A stretch of 64,000 nucleotides of DNA from JAIOZK01 sp964468645 (GTDB lineage: Bacteria > Bacteroidota > Bacteroidia > Bacteroidales > JAIOZK01): the NCBI GenBank assembly GCA_964468645.1, contig CAYXUU010000002.1, positions 1-64,000 of the forward strand. The letters run 5' to 3'. Shown here in pieces: positions 7,402-17,363 of this stretch (position 1 is its first letter; each line of letters opens with the position of its first letter). The notes under the pieces were generated by a model, which saw only the letters and a list, made by a program, of their open reading frames with translations, did not search any database and had not been told where the DNA came from. The translations under genes were made by a program, and so were the position numbers.

Positions 7402-10005
7402 CTATTTCCTTCTAACCTCAGCCTTTAACTCCTCAATCTCCTTTTTCATTTCCATGATCATCTCCTGCTGCTCCTGTATTGCCCCGGTAAGGATGGGTAT
7501 TAATTCGATATAATTCACTGTTTTAAATTCTTCCATTACCGGATCCTTATCATCACTCTTTGGTACTGATGCTGTCCCTACAAGATCCGGGAAGACCTCT
7601 TCCATATCCTGGGCTGTAAATCCGTAATGATTTCCCCAGGCTAAATTAACATAATCATATTTTTTGGTTTTGAAATTATACGATTTAGGACTTAATTGCA
7701 TTACCTGATCCAAAATTCCTGTAACATCTTTCAGGTTTTCTTTCAGTTTTGAATCCGAGGTTGAATTCCAGGTACCTGAATATACCCCGTTTCCATCACA
7801 AAAAACAGCATACGATTGTGATAATTCCGAGTCTGCTTTACCATAGACTCCATATCTGAATGTTCCGTTAGAAGCTTCACCATATACACCATAACGAGGG
7901 CCTCCAAAACCGCTACATTTTGCATAAAGACCATATGAAGTTCCTGTTGAACTGCCAGCATTTGAAGAAATATCAACTCCCTTGAAATTACCAATAAACT
8001 GACCACCTATACCATAATAAGCATTTGCACCAGGTGCACATTTACCATAAACTGCAACAGCATCAGCCAAACTTGTAGAAGTATATTCGGCATGAATAAC
8101 ATGGGTATTATTTGAATGATTATCAGATGTAAAATATCCTGCATAGAGGCTGTCATGCTCAACATGCAAACCAGCATCAGCTCTTGGTGTGGTCTGTATT
8201 CCCACCTGGCCATTAAACCTTAATATTTCGTTATCGAATTCCCCATAGATCAATGGGTTTGAACTTTCATTGTTGTGAATATATAACCTGTAGAAACTGG
8301 ATTCATTATATCCAGCTTTATAACCAATAAAAACACTACCGGTTCTTTGATAATTATTCTCCCCGGCCTGTGATCCGATGAAAGTGTTCTGAGATCCAGT
8401 AGTGTTATCATAACCGGCATTATAACCAACATAAACATTATCTCTTCCAGATGTGGTACTATGTCCGGCATGAGCGCCTATCATTGTATTATATCTTGAA
8501 TTATTACCGGTGATTCCTGCGCTATATCCCAAAAAAGTATTATAATCACCAATTGTATTATTATATCCTGCACTACTTCCCAGATAAGTGTTATAGTGAC
8601 TACTCCTTGACCAGTATCCGGCCTTGGAGCCAACGAATGTATTATCCTGACCGGTAGTATCCCAGCGTCCGGCTTCATAACCCACGAAAGTACCATTTGC
8701 ACTTTTATAAGCAACAGCGCCAGCATCCGATCCTAGCATAATATTCGTTGTTATTCCGGCCATATGTATAATAACATCATCACCCATTTTTATTCCATTA
8801 ACGATACCTTTGATATTGATATTTCCATTAACCTCCAGGGTATTAGCAAGTGAGCTGGTTCCAATCCCCAAGCGTTTATTGGTATTATCCCAGATAAAAT
8901 CAGATGCACCGGCAAAAGAACTGCTGTTTTTATACTGTACACTGCCCTGATCACCTGCAGGTAAGGTTGGAGGATTTTCCTGCCAGGCGGCATTACCCTG
9001 ATTATCACAGGTAAGAACCCTTCCTGCCAATTGATTCCCATCGATGATTTGAATGGCATAAACGGAACCTCCCAATTTTACCTCTTTATTGCTGGAAACT
9101 GAATTTTTGAAATATCCTCCCCAATCCGGTGATTTACCAAATACACCATAATTTTCTGTTGCCCCGGAGGCATCTCCGTACACGCCATAAGCCAGTGTGC
9201 CTCCAATACCACGGCCATCAACACCATAATTATATGTACCATCCTCCCCTTGTCCGGCAACACCATATGTATGTAATCCGGTATCGGCTCTGCCATATAC
9301 TCCGTAATTGTCACTTTCATTTCCATGTCTTACACTATACGAATGTGTACCATAAAGAATCGTATTATTGCCAGAAGTCATTTCTGTGGTGTTATAAATT
9401 CCCATTAAGGAACCGGTCACTCCGGAATGTTGATGATTGCTCCTTATTCCAACCTGGTTTTGCGTTGTGGAAACACTTTCGATTTCCGCACCCCTTATAG
9501 AATATGAGGTTCCTGTTCCGGTATAAAGCGCCTTTGCATATATTCCCGTTCCTTCACCAGAGGAATTTGTATGTTGAAAATATCCTCCATATCCATAATT
9601 AGCACCTGTATTCATATTGGCGTATATGCCATATGTATAACTTGTTGTATCAGCAACTCGAATAAGGGCTCCCGAACGGACAGGACTTAGGAAATCACCA
9701 CCATCAGCCCATATATTACCGATGGTTCCCGATCTCAGAATAATCCAGTAATTTCCATCATAATAATATATCCCTTCAGTAGGATCATACTGATAGACGA
9801 TCAACCCATCAGTTGGATTACTGATAGATAATCGTTGAGTCTGGGTCATAATTGGAATCAATAATCCAAGTGAATCCGATTTCAAATGGAGAATGGCAGA
9901 TTCGTGAGGGGGTGTACTATCTTTACTTATAGACACCTGTGAATAAACATTTCCGGTTACAACTATTAAAACAATACATGATAATAAAATACTTGATGTT
10001 TTCAT
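7402..10005 (-). CDS. Large fibre-like surface protein with C-terminal peptidase S74 intramolecular chaperone
   Basis: An N-terminal signal peptide (MKTSSILLSCIVLIVVTGNVYSQ) is followed by the shared leader module (ISKDSTPPHESAILHLKS, GLLIPIMTQTQRLS). A region of repeated YGVYG motifs (about residues 125-290) and about eight head-type NTFVGSKAG repeats (about 420-570) follow, then a second YGVYG block. The last 115 residues are the S74/endosialidase chaperone: SDSKLKENLKDV with the catalytic Ser-Lys pattern SDxxLK, LSPKSYNF, HYGFTAQDMEEVFPDLV, YIELIPILTGAIQEQQ, ending in a coiled coil. In phage tail spikes and other fibres this domain promotes trimerisation and then cleaves itself off. A trimeric extracellular fibre is therefore likely. 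No T9SS signal or membrane anchor is visible. Confidence 0.9.
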   Translation of the reverse strand: MKTSSILLSCIVLIVVTGNVYSQVSISKDSTPPHESAILHLKSDSLGLLIPIMTQTQRLSISNPTDGLIVYQYDPTEGIYYYDGNYWIILRSGTIGNIWADGGDFLSPVRSGALIRVADTTSYTYGIYANMNTGANYGYGGYFQHTNSSGEGTGIYAKALYTGTGTSYSIRGAEIESVSTTQNQVGIRSNHQHSGVTGSLMGIYNTTEMTSGNNTILYGTHSYSVRHGNESDNYGVYGRADTGLHTYGVAGQGEDGTYNYGVDGRGIGGTLAYGVYGDASGATENYGVFGKSPDWGGYFKNSVSSNKEVKLGGSVYAIQIIDGNQLAGRVLTCDNQGNAAWQENPPTLPAGDQGSVQYKNSSSFAGASDFIWDNTNKRLGIGTSSLANTLEVNGNINIKGIVNGIKMGDDVIIHMAGITTNIMLGSDAGAVAYKSANGTFVGYEAGRWDTTGQDNTFVGSKAGYWSRSSHYNTYLGSSAGYNNTIGDYNTFLGYSAGITGNNSRYNTMIGAHAGHSTTSGRDNVYVGYNAGYDNTTGSQNTFIGSQAGENNYQRTGSVFIGYKAGYNESSFYRLYIHNNESSNPLIYGEFDNEILRFNGQVGIQTTPRADAGLHVEHDSLYAGYFTSDNHSNNTHVIHAEYTSTSLADAVAVYGKCAPGANAYYGIGGQFIGNFKGVDISSNAGSSTGTSYGLYAKCSGFGGPRYGVYGEASNGTFRYGVYGKADSELSQSYAVFCDGNGVYSGTWNSTSDSKLKENLKDVTGILDQVMQLSPKSYNFKTKKYDYVNLAWGNHYGFTAQDMEEVFPDLVGTASVPKSDDKDPVMEEFKTVNYIELIPILTGAIQEQQEMIMEMKKEIEELKAEVRRK

Positions 10006-10302
10006 GGTTGATTACATTTGATTAATTGACATTAAGGTAATTCAGTGTAAATATATAAAATTGTGAAAGCTATAGGAAAGATTTTTTAAATCTGTTTCAA
10101 TAGCTACTGGTAAGAGAAGCATGGGGCGCTTTTCTTCGTCTCCATTCAGGATGACATTAGTTTAGGATTTTGGATAATTGTCATGTTAATGATAGAAGGT
10201 TAAAGTTAAGTGGATAATATGAAAGAATAAAAATGGCATATTTTGTTTTGATCTTGAGTGTTTTATACGTATCTTTATAATCTAACCAAATTCCAGGTAA
10301 TT

Positions 10303-11952
10303 ATGAAATCCCATTTAATTTTCTCAGCGCTGCTGGCACTATCATTCCTTCTGCCGGCATTTTATGCAGATACATCTGCACAGGTCAGTATTTCCAATAC
10401 AGGCACTACGATCACCCCTCAAAGTATTTTACATGTGCATCAAAATGCCGCGAGCGGGCAGATATTCCAACTTACCAATACAACTTCGGGGTATGCTTCC
10501 GCAGCCAATGGCTTTGCTATTGTCATCAATCCTGATTTTCATGTGAAATTTGCCAACAAGTATGATCATCAGTCAGCAGCCATTAATTTCACCACCAAAT
10601 CTGGAGGATCAAATTATAGCCGATTATTTATTGGCAACAACGGCAATGTAGGTATAGGAACATTGCTTCCCGGGTATAAACTCACTGTTGAGGGCCGTGT
10701 GGCTTTGCTTGAAACCGGATCATCACCACAATATTATACTGTATTACGATCAGGTGACCTGGGTACAAACAGAACATTTACTTTTCCTACCGGCTACGGA
10801 TCCAGTGGTCAATATTTAACAACCAATGGAAGCGGCACCATGTCGTGGACTTCTGGAGAATCACCACTGACATTCAGCAATGGATTGACAAGGACAACAA
10901 ATGCTGTAAAATGGGGAGGAAGTCTTACTGCAAGCACCACTATCACGCAAAGTGGTACTGAAGCACTGAATTTTACCAATAGTGGTTCAGCCAATATAAC
11001 CTTTAACCTGACCAGTACAGGTGACTTTGATGTACAGGATAATGGGACAAGTTCATTATTTGTAAATAGTATTGGCCGTGTTGGTGTGGGAACCAATAAT
11101 CCACAAGCCAGGTTCCATGCTGATTATTCAGGTAGTGTAAAAACAGCATTATTTACTGGTAATGGCTCCGGGCTTACCTATGTTACCCTAAAAAGCGAGA
11201 ATACCAGTACCGGAGCAGGCATTGCCGGTTATTTTGCAACCCAGGGTACTGATGTCACTCTGGCCCTGGATCAGGATGGCACCGGTCCATTGCTCAAAGG
11301 TTTTGGCCCTAATGGTGGTGAGGATGAGATCAGGATAACAAATACCGGCGAGATCCTATTGTACAACAACGCTCATAATAGGACCATACTTATCGACCCG
11401 GAGGAGGGTAGCGCCCCTGATGCTGGAGCCATTAAACTCTATGATGCCACAGGTAACGATGTGGTCATTGAACTGGACGGGAGCCTTTCAGGTGATGGAA
11501 GAATTTACACACAGGAACTTCAAATTACAGGTGGTTCAGACATATCCGAGTTGTTTGACATTCATAATAACGATGATATTCAACCCGGCATGGTGTTATC
11601 AATTAATCCTGACTACCCCGGTACCTTAAAGATGTCTGAAAAGGTTTACGACCGGCAGGTAGCAGGTATAGTTAGTGGAGCAAATGGTATTCAGACCGGC
11701 CTGATCATGAGTGAAAGAGGCAGTATTGCCGATGGTAAACACCTGGTTGCACTGGCAGGAAGAGTATATTGCCTGGTGGATGCTTCCAACGGAACTGTAA
11801 AACCTGGTGATTTACTAACAACCTCATCAACCCCGGGCTATGCCATGAAAGTTAAGAACCATAAAAAAGCCAGGGGGGCAATAATCGGAAAGGCCATGAC
11901 TTCCCTCAAAGATGGAAGAGGACTTGTACTTGTACTGGTTTCATTACAATAA
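10303..11952 (+). CDS. Secreted fibre-like protein with a conserved C-terminal tail-fibre-type domain
   Basis: The ATG giving MKSHLIFSALLALSFLLPAFYADTSAQ is chosen because it starts a good signal peptide; an upstream in-frame start would add 15 non-hydrophobic residues. The body is Ser/Thr/Gly-rich with tail-fibre-like segments (GNNGNVGIGTLLPGYKLTVEG, NSIGRVGVGTNNPQARFHA). The last 140 residues form a distinct domain with SDISELFDI, IQPGMVLSINPDYPGTLK, VAGIVSGA, ALAGRVYCLVDASNGTVKPGDLLTT, GAIIGKAM and GLVLVLVSLQ. This C-terminal block recurs in large repetitive secreted proteins of environmental bacteria; no enzymatic function is established. It begins only with a weak version of the leader motif (VSISNTG, SILHVHQN). 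The next gene starts 12 bp downstream, so the two are probably co-transcribed. Confidence 0.85.
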   Translation: MKSHLIFSALLALSFLLPAFYADTSAQVSISNTGTTITPQSILHVHQNAASGQIFQLTNTTSGYASAANGFAIVINPDFHVKFANKYDHQSAAINFTTKSGGSNYSRLFIGNNGNVGIGTLLPGYKLTVEGRVALLETGSSPQYYTVLRSGDLGTNRTFTFPTGYGSSGQYLTTNGSGTMSWTSGESPLTFSNGLTRTTNAVKWGGSLTASTTITQSGTEALNFTNSGSANITFNLTSTGDFDVQDNGTSSLFVNSIGRVGVGTNNPQARFHADYSGSVKTALFTGNGSGLTYVTLKSENTSTGAGIAGYFATQGTDVTLALDQDGTGPLLKGFGPNGGEDEIRITNTGEILLYNNAHNRTILIDPEEGSAPDAGAIKLYDATGNDVVIELDGSLSGDGRIYTQELQITGGSDISELFDIHNNDDIQPGMVLSINPDYPGTLKMSEKVYDRQVAGIVSGANGIQTGLIMSERGSIADGKHLVALAGRVYCLVDASNGTVKPGDLLTTSSTPGYAMKVKNHKKARGAIIGKAMTSLKDGRGLVLVLVSLQ

Positions 11953-11964
11953 AGCGAATATATT

Positions 11965-13767
11965 ATGATACACTATATGAAAAATCCCGTTTTACTCATC
12001 CTGGGAATTATGATTACTAATAGTTTATACACCCAGGAACAGGTAGTTTATCCGTCTTCAATCATCCAGGGTGAATACCTTGGATTATCAATTCCATTCA
12101 AGGATGCAAAAGTATTAACCCAGCAGGAACTCGAGGAACTATGGGAACAAAACAGGGAGCATCCCTTTAACATGGGACTGGCTATTAAAGAATATCCTTA
12201 TGCGGATCAGGTAAAGGACAGGCCAGATCCGGGGCTTCAGGATTATAATGGCGATGCCTCAGGGATGAGAGGTATTGAATTAAATTTTATAGGAGATGCT
12301 GATGGATCCTATCCGCCAGATCCCTGTGGTGATGTTGGCCCGAATCATTATGTCCAGGCTTACAATTCTGCATATTCAATTTATAATAAATCAGGAACCA
12401 GAGTGGCAGGCCCTACGCTCCTTAACAGCTTATTTACAGGCCTTATAGGAGGAAATTGTAATAATGGCGACCCTATTATACTTTACGATGAGCAGGCCGA
12501 TCGTTGGTTAATTGTTGAATTTTCACTTTGCAATGCTGATGATAGGGTGATGGTTGCAGTTTCTCAAACCGCCAATCCAACAGGATCATATTATGGCTAT
12601 TCATTTGATACTGATGAAGTTCCGGATTATGAAAAGCTGGGGGTATGGAGAGATGGTTACTACATGGCTACAAATACCAGACCTACAGGTGATGATATAT
12701 ACGTTATGGAGCGTTCAGAAATGCTTCTTGGAAACATCAACCCAACCCTGGTAGGTTTTGAAAACGCGAACAGACCGGGCGGTGAGAACAATTTTATGTG
12801 TGTCCCACCTGTTGATAATGATGGCACATTTGCTCCTTATGGAGAACCGGGAATTTTTATCTGTCATGCCGATAATGCTTTAACAAGTCTGACCAATGAT
12901 GAACTCTGGCTTTATGAACTGGATGTTAACTGGACCACGCCGGGTTCCTCAACATTCACGAGAGTACAACAAATTACAGTCAATGCCTATGACAGCAATT
13001 TCGGTCCCACCTGGGATAATATTGTCCAACAGGGTACAGCTCAAAAACTCGATGCCATTCCTGAAGTTATTATGAATGCGCCGCAATACAGGAACTGGGG
13101 ATCTTATGAAACCATTGTTTGTTGCCATAGTGTTGATGTAGGATCTGACCAGGCAGGAGTACGCTGGTATGAACTCAGAAGAACTACAGGCAGTTGGTAT
13201 ATCAGGCAGCAGGGAACCTATGCACCCGATGCCCATTCACGATGGATGGGAAGTATCAGGTTGAACGGGAATAAGGAGATTGCGCTCGGGTATTCCATTT
13301 CAAGTTCAACACTTTATCCGGGTATCAGATACTGCGGGCAGAATGCCATTGAGTATAGCAATGGAAATGGCGTATTGAATGTTGCTGAAGTGACAATATC
13401 TACCGGAACCAGTTATCAAACAGGGGCCAACAGATGGGGTGATTATACATCACTGAATGTGGATCCAAGTGATGACAGGACATTCTGGTATACCAATATG
13501 ACTGTGAATGCAAACCATTCGACAAAAACTACCCATATTGCTTCATTTTCCGTATATCCAGGCACCATCTATGTAGATGGAAATGCTGCTGCAGGAGGAA
13601 ACGGAACTTCCGGATCCCCTATACAAACAATTATTGAAGCTGTTTATGCAGCAGGGGCAGGCACTACTATTTACATTGATCCGGGTACCTATCAGGAAAT
13701 CCAGACCATAACCAAGGATGTGGACCTGGTACGATGGGGTAGCTCGGGAAGTGTTGTTATTGAATGA
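11965..13767 (+). CDS. Secreted protein of unknown function with C-terminal beta-helix (DUF1565-like) start
   Basis: A hydrophobic leader follows the start (MIHYMKNPVLLILGIMITNSLYT; the ATG at 11977 is an equally possible start). The main body (about residues 85-510) contains DVGPNHYVQAYNSAYSIYNKSG, DEQADRWLIVEFS, VPDYEKLGVWRDGYYMATN, a layout like a large secreted propeller protein found in Bacteroidota and other bacteria. The C-terminus begins a right-handed parallel beta-helix (IYVDGNAAAGGNG, SPIQTIIEAVYAAGAGTTIYIDPGTY) but stops after roughly one and a half coils, with no sorting domain. The protein may therefore be truncated. It is closely coupled to the preceding fibre-like gene. I cannot assign a catalytic function. 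Confidence 0.75.
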   Translation: MIHYMKNPVLLILGIMITNSLYTQEQVVYPSSIIQGEYLGLSIPFKDAKVLTQQELEELWEQNREHPFNMGLAIKEYPYADQVKDRPDPGLQDYNGDASGMRGIELNFIGDADGSYPPDPCGDVGPNHYVQAYNSAYSIYNKSGTRVAGPTLLNSLFTGLIGGNCNNGDPIILYDEQADRWLIVEFSLCNADDRVMVAVSQTANPTGSYYGYSFDTDEVPDYEKLGVWRDGYYMATNTRPTGDDIYVMERSEMLLGNINPTLVGFENANRPGGENNFMCVPPVDNDGTFAPYGEPGIFICHADNALTSLTNDELWLYELDVNWTTPGSSTFTRVQQITVNAYDSNFGPTWDNIVQQGTAQKLDAIPEVIMNAPQYRNWGSYETIVCCHSVDVGSDQAGVRWYELRRTTGSWYIRQQGTYAPDAHSRWMGSIRLNGNKEIALGYSISSSTLYPGIRYCGQNAIEYSNGNGVLNVAEVTISTGTSYQTGANRWGDYTSLNVDPSDDRTFWYTNMTVNANHSTKTTHIASFSVYPGTIYVDGNAAAGGNGTSGSPIQTIIEAVYAAGAGTTIYIDPGTYQEIQTITKDVDLVRWGSSGSVVIE

Positions 13768-13889
13768 TTCAGGCAGAAAGTAGTTTTGAGTTCTGTGTTC
13801 ATAGTTCGAAGTTCGCTGTTCAAAACCTTCAAGAGTACAACCCGTGGGTACCTGGAAGATTTTTGCCAAATTTGAAGTTTTAAGTTCAA

Positions 13890-15254
13890 TTATTTTAAGG
13901 GTGTCCACCCTTTTTTGGGGTGGATATTCATATTATGACCAAACCAATACACAATATAATACACCACAAAACTTTCCAAAATAGCCACAAACCCCAGTCC
14001 CGGATGTATCCATTGAAATGCGATCACCAGCACCAGCACTGTTAAATCAGTCACTAAAAATGAAATGATCATGGCTTTCACACTGGGTTTGGGTGCCAGC
14101 CAGGAAATAATTACCAGCGGTGCCAGTCCTATTCCAAACGAAACATAAACTATAACAATATCAGCCATTCTGGGATAAACAATGGCGATTAATACGGCAA
14201 CAACTGTAAATACCACAAAGGCCAGTTTAGTAAAAAACATTTCCCGTTTCGGAGAAAGCTTTCTATTTCTGTTCAAAACATCCTGGCTCAGGTTCATGGC
14301 CAGGACAAATAAAATTGTATCTGCAGATGACATGATAATGGCAAAAAGCATCACCATGGTTATTACAAGTAATGATTCCGGTATCAACTGCGTAAAGCTA
14401 TGAACAGAAGCTATATCCGGGTCAGCTTCGGGAAATGAAGTTCTGGCGACAAGCCCGATATAGGTAAAAAGCAATCCGATAAAAACATAGGAAAGACCGG
14501 CTAAATTAAATGCCCTTTTTACTGTCTTTTCATTCCTAGCAGCATAAGCCCTCTGCCAGAATTCAGCATAGATAAAAACCGAAAACAAACCATAAAAAAA
14601 GAATGCCAGCGTATTCACTGCTCCTGCATTGAAAATGTTCCAGTGTTCCACAGGTACCTCCACACCGGAGGCCAGAGCGTATATTAAAACCAGGGGCAAA
14701 ATGATGATGATCATGTACTGAAAGGCATCGGTTTTTACCACGGCCTTAAAACCACCTAGCAGGAGATAGATAAGTATAACAGCAGCTACAAGAAAAAGTG
14801 CAAGTTCATATGACCACCCGGAGATCTTTGATAGTACCTTGGCCCCACCAATATACTGGTTGGTTAAGGAGCCAAAATAAACCACAAAAACAGCAAAGGT
14901 TGCAATAAGTGCTATGGATTTTCCATGCCTGTCGTGGAAATAATCGGAAAGGGTATAATATCTTTTCACATCTGCTCTTCTCTTCAGGTACACGCCAAAC
15001 AAACCAAAAAGAAAAAACCCGAACATATAACCGATAAACATCCAGAAAGCGGATATCCCGTAGGTAAAAACAAAAGCGGTATAAACCAGCAGGGTATTGG
15101 CACCAATAAAGCTGGCAGTTATGGTCGCAGTAGAAATAAAGGTTCCAAGGTTACGGTCAGCAATTAAAAACCCTTCACCGGATTTTTTCCTTCCGGATAC
15201 AAATCCAAGAAACAAACAAATGGCGAAGAATATAATGATCAGGGTGATGGTCAT
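13890..15254 (-). CDS. Sodium:solute symporter family (SSS) transporter
   Basis: The protein has about 13 predicted transmembrane helices and SSS signatures: GRKKSGEGFLIADRNLGTF near the N-terminus, TASFIGANTLLVYTAFVFTYG, GGFKAVVKTDAFQYM (the conserved G-G-x-x-A-V-x-T-D-x-x-Q segment) and IMSSADTILFVLAMNLSQD. It should carry out Na+-driven uptake of a small solute; the substrate is not predictable from the sequence. At 454 residues it is slightly short for the family. The last ten codons (HPKKGWTPLK) are encoded by one arm set of a dispersed palindrome, so its extreme C-terminus was apparently rewritten by that element. Confidence 0.92.
   Translation of the reverse strand: MTITLIIIFFAICLFLGFVSGRKKSGEGFLIADRNLGTFISTATITASFIGANTLLVYTAFVFTYGISAFWMFIGYMFGFFLFGLFGVYLKRRADVKRYYTLSDYFHDRHGKSIALIATFAVFVVYFGSLTNQYIGGAKVLSKISGWSYELALFLVAAVILIYLLLGGFKAVVKTDAFQYMIIIILPLVLIYALASGVEVPVEHWNIFNAGAVNTLAFFFYGLFSVFIYAEFWQRAYAARNEKTVKRAFNLAGLSYVFIGLLFTYIGLVARTSFPEADPDIASVHSFTQLIPESLLVITMVMLFAIIMSSADTILFVLAMNLSQDVLNRNRKLSPKREMFFTKLAFVVFTVVAVLIAIVYPRMADIVIVYVSFGIGLAPLVIISWLAPKPSVKAMIISFLVTDLTVLVLVIAFQWIHPGLGFVAILESFVVYYIVYWFGHNMNIHPKKGWTPLK
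13899..13927. repeat. Dispersed palindrome, copy 1
   Basis: The arms are GGGTGTCCACCC and GGGGTGGATATTC around TTTTTT. On the plus strand the differences from the consensus are G-U compatible, so an RNA hairpin still forms. It lies between the convergent ends of the secreted protein gene and the symporter and overlaps the symporter's final codons, so it may also act as a terminator. Confidence 0.75.
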
Positions 15255-15300
15255 TCTCTGATATTAAGTATATAAAAGTAGGATTAATTTAATAACAACA

Positions 15301-15331
15301 GGGTGTCCACCCCAAAAAGGGGTGGACACCC
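15301..15331. repeat. Dispersed palindrome, copy 2 (perfect 13-bp arms)
   Basis: GGGTGTCCACCCC and its exact reverse complement flank AAAAA. It sits between two divergent start codons (15254 and 15394), so it is not a terminator for either gene. It is the best-preserved copy of the family. Confidence 0.85.
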
Positions 15332-15393
15332 TTTTTGATTAAAATAATATATCTTTATCCGTATAATTAAAGACCTTACATTCGAAAAGCCGC

Positions 15394-16872
15394 ATGAATG
15401 TTTTTCTGAGAAGTATAAATAATCTAATGATAAGAACAGGTTCAGCTGATAAAAACCTGCTTCTGTTTTTTCTGGTTGCCGCATTAGTATTTAAGGTATT
15501 TACCTTCTTCTATAGTGTTATTGATATCGACGAATCAACCTATCTCCTCATTGGTAAGGAATTATTTAAAGGCAAAATACTTTATGTCGATTATTATGAC
15601 ACAAAACCCATCGGGATATTCCTGATTTTTGGCCTGTTGGAAACCATAACCGGACAAGGGATACTTTTTTCAAGGTTGTTGGCCGCGTTGATTATCGGTT
15701 TAACATCTTTCTATTTATACAGATTGAAACTTATAATCACAGGTAATCGCTATGTGTCCATCTTTGCAGGTATTATCTATTTGATTCTGGCTTCGATGTA
15801 TCGTTTTACTTATGCTGCCAATACAGAATTATTTTTCATTTTTTTTACCATTCTGTCTTTTAATATCCTTTTTAAAGGTGAGCGAGATTTCCGGTTCTTT
15901 GCTGGTGGGCTTATTGCAGGTTTTGGTTTCATAATTAAATACATGGTTGCCTTCGATATGCTGGCCTATGCTCTGTTCCTGCTATTTCTTGTATTTAAAC
16001 AAAGAATGCGTTTCCTGAAATTAATGAAAGCCGGTATCCTCTTATTTACCGGATTTATTATCCCAGTTGGAATGGTGATACTCTTTTATACAATTATCGG
16101 CCACCTGGAAGAATTTCAAAGTTTTAGTTTTTCCTTCCTGATGAAATATCAACAGGCAACGGGTATGCAGGAATACTGGAAAATGGTTATCGACGTTCAT
16201 GTTAAATACCTTCCTGCTTTTATCCTGTTTTACTACTTCCTTTACAGGAACTTTCTCAGAATACCTAAGCAATCATATTCCTTTTTTGTAATCATATGGA
16301 CAGTGATGACTTATATTGCTGTACTATCACTTAAAAAACCAAATACGCATTATGTGATCCAGGTTTTTCCGGTTATGGCATTTGTTATCGCAGATATTTT
16401 TGCTATTCCTAACCGGTCAGGGGATTTCATAAAAAAGCATGCGGCACAATTCCTTTCATGGACGGTAGGAATACTGTTGATCATCAGCCTGATTAACCAG
16501 TTATATTATGTTTTCAAGAATGACCATCCGCGACAGATAGCCAGGTATTTGGAGGAGCGAATGGATAAGGATGGGATTATTTATGTGTCAGGGTATAAAC
16601 ACATTATCTATTACCTGTTGGAACAGCCTCCACCAACACCTTATGTTCATCCTACAATGTTTGTATATGCAGATCATATTAACAAACTCGATATTGATCT
16701 GGATAGAGAAATAGGGCTGGTTCTCGATCAAAAACCTCAGTTTATTGTTTACAGAATTGATTCATACATGTATGGGCATGAAGCATATTTCCTCAGGAAT
16801 TATGAAAAATCGGCCGAATTTGATAACAACATCTATGTTTATAAACGTAAGGACACGGTTAACATCCAATGA
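15394..16872 (+). CDS. ArnT/PMT-like integral-membrane glycosyltransferase (GT-C fold)
   Basis: The protein has about ten transmembrane helices. The first extracytoplasmic loop carries the acidic catalytic-type motif SVIDIDESTYLLIGKELFKG followed by YYDTKPIGI, the D-E and D..KP pattern typical of PMT_2/ArnT-like GT-C enzymes that use polyprenyl-phosphate sugars. The C-terminal 110 residues form a soluble domain (YLEERMDKDGIIYVSGYKH and following). It would transfer a sugar to a lipid or surface glycan on the outer face of the inner membrane; donor and acceptor are unknown. It stands alone: divergent from the symporter and followed by about 580 bp without a gene. Confidence 0.87.
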   Translation: MNVFLRSINNLMIRTGSADKNLLLFFLVAALVFKVFTFFYSVIDIDESTYLLIGKELFKGKILYVDYYDTKPIGIFLIFGLLETITGQGILFSRLLAALIIGLTSFYLYRLKLIITGNRYVSIFAGIIYLILASMYRFTYAANTELFFIFFTILSFNILFKGERDFRFFAGGLIAGFGFIIKYMVAFDMLAYALFLLFLVFKQRMRFLKLMKAGILLFTGFIIPVGMVILFYTIIGHLEEFQSFSFSFLMKYQQATGMQEYWKMVIDVHVKYLPAFILFYYFLYRNFLRIPKQSYSFFVIIWTVMTYIAVLSLKKPNTHYVIQVFPVMAFVIADIFAIPNRSGDFIKKHAAQFLSWTVGILLIISLINQLYYVFKNDHPRQIARYLEERMDKDGIIYVSGYKHIIYYLLEQPPPTPYVHPTMFVYADHINKLDIDLDREIGLVLDQKPQFIVYRIDSYMYGHEAYFLRNYEKSAEFDNNIYVYKRKDTVNIQ

Positions 16873-17363
16873 TTGGTGGTGATTCCTGATCCATTCATCC
16901 ATTCATTATTCCATAAAGCCCTCCACCTGAAGTTTAACCTGATATAAATTCAAATTAAGAAACCCATCCATTGTGAATTTCTTTCGCTTCGAAAATTCTT
17001 AATTTTCTTTCTCTGCGAAGCCTGCCTTCCCTTTTCATTCTCTATCTTTGCGATATACTACCCATTTTTAAAATATACAAGGTTTATTTCATTCTGATTT
17101 CAACATCCATTCCTTGGTGAACAATTCAAACTACTTAAACAATATTATTTCCGCTCAATTTGTAAAATATCAGATGTGATTTAACTTTTGAAGCTCTATA
17201 CCCTTTTTTAATATGTGTTATATATCTTCCCGAACCCGGATTAGATGCAATGTACTCTATTTCATTTATGATCAAATTATAGTATCTGTTGCCTGCTTAA
17301 CCGACCATTTTTCACACATATAATCCCAAATCCCGGTTTTTATCAGGGTGAAGCCCCGTTTAT
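16873..17363. other. Gene-free stretch
   Basis: About 490 bp between the glycosyltransferase and palindrome copy 3. It is AT-rich, with no open frame of coding character on either strand. Segments such as TTTCTTTCGCTTCGAAAATT near 16980 suggest decayed repeat DNA, but I cannot define an element. Confidence 0.5.

Noticed and set aside
13543..13908. Minus-strand frames overlapping the end of the beta-helix gene
   Set aside because: They lie across a supported plus-strand gene and intergenic low-complexity DNA and show no recognisable domain.
15301..15331. Palindrome as an ordinary Rho-independent terminator
   Set aside because: It lies between two divergent start codons, so it terminates neither gene; it belongs to a dispersed repeat family.
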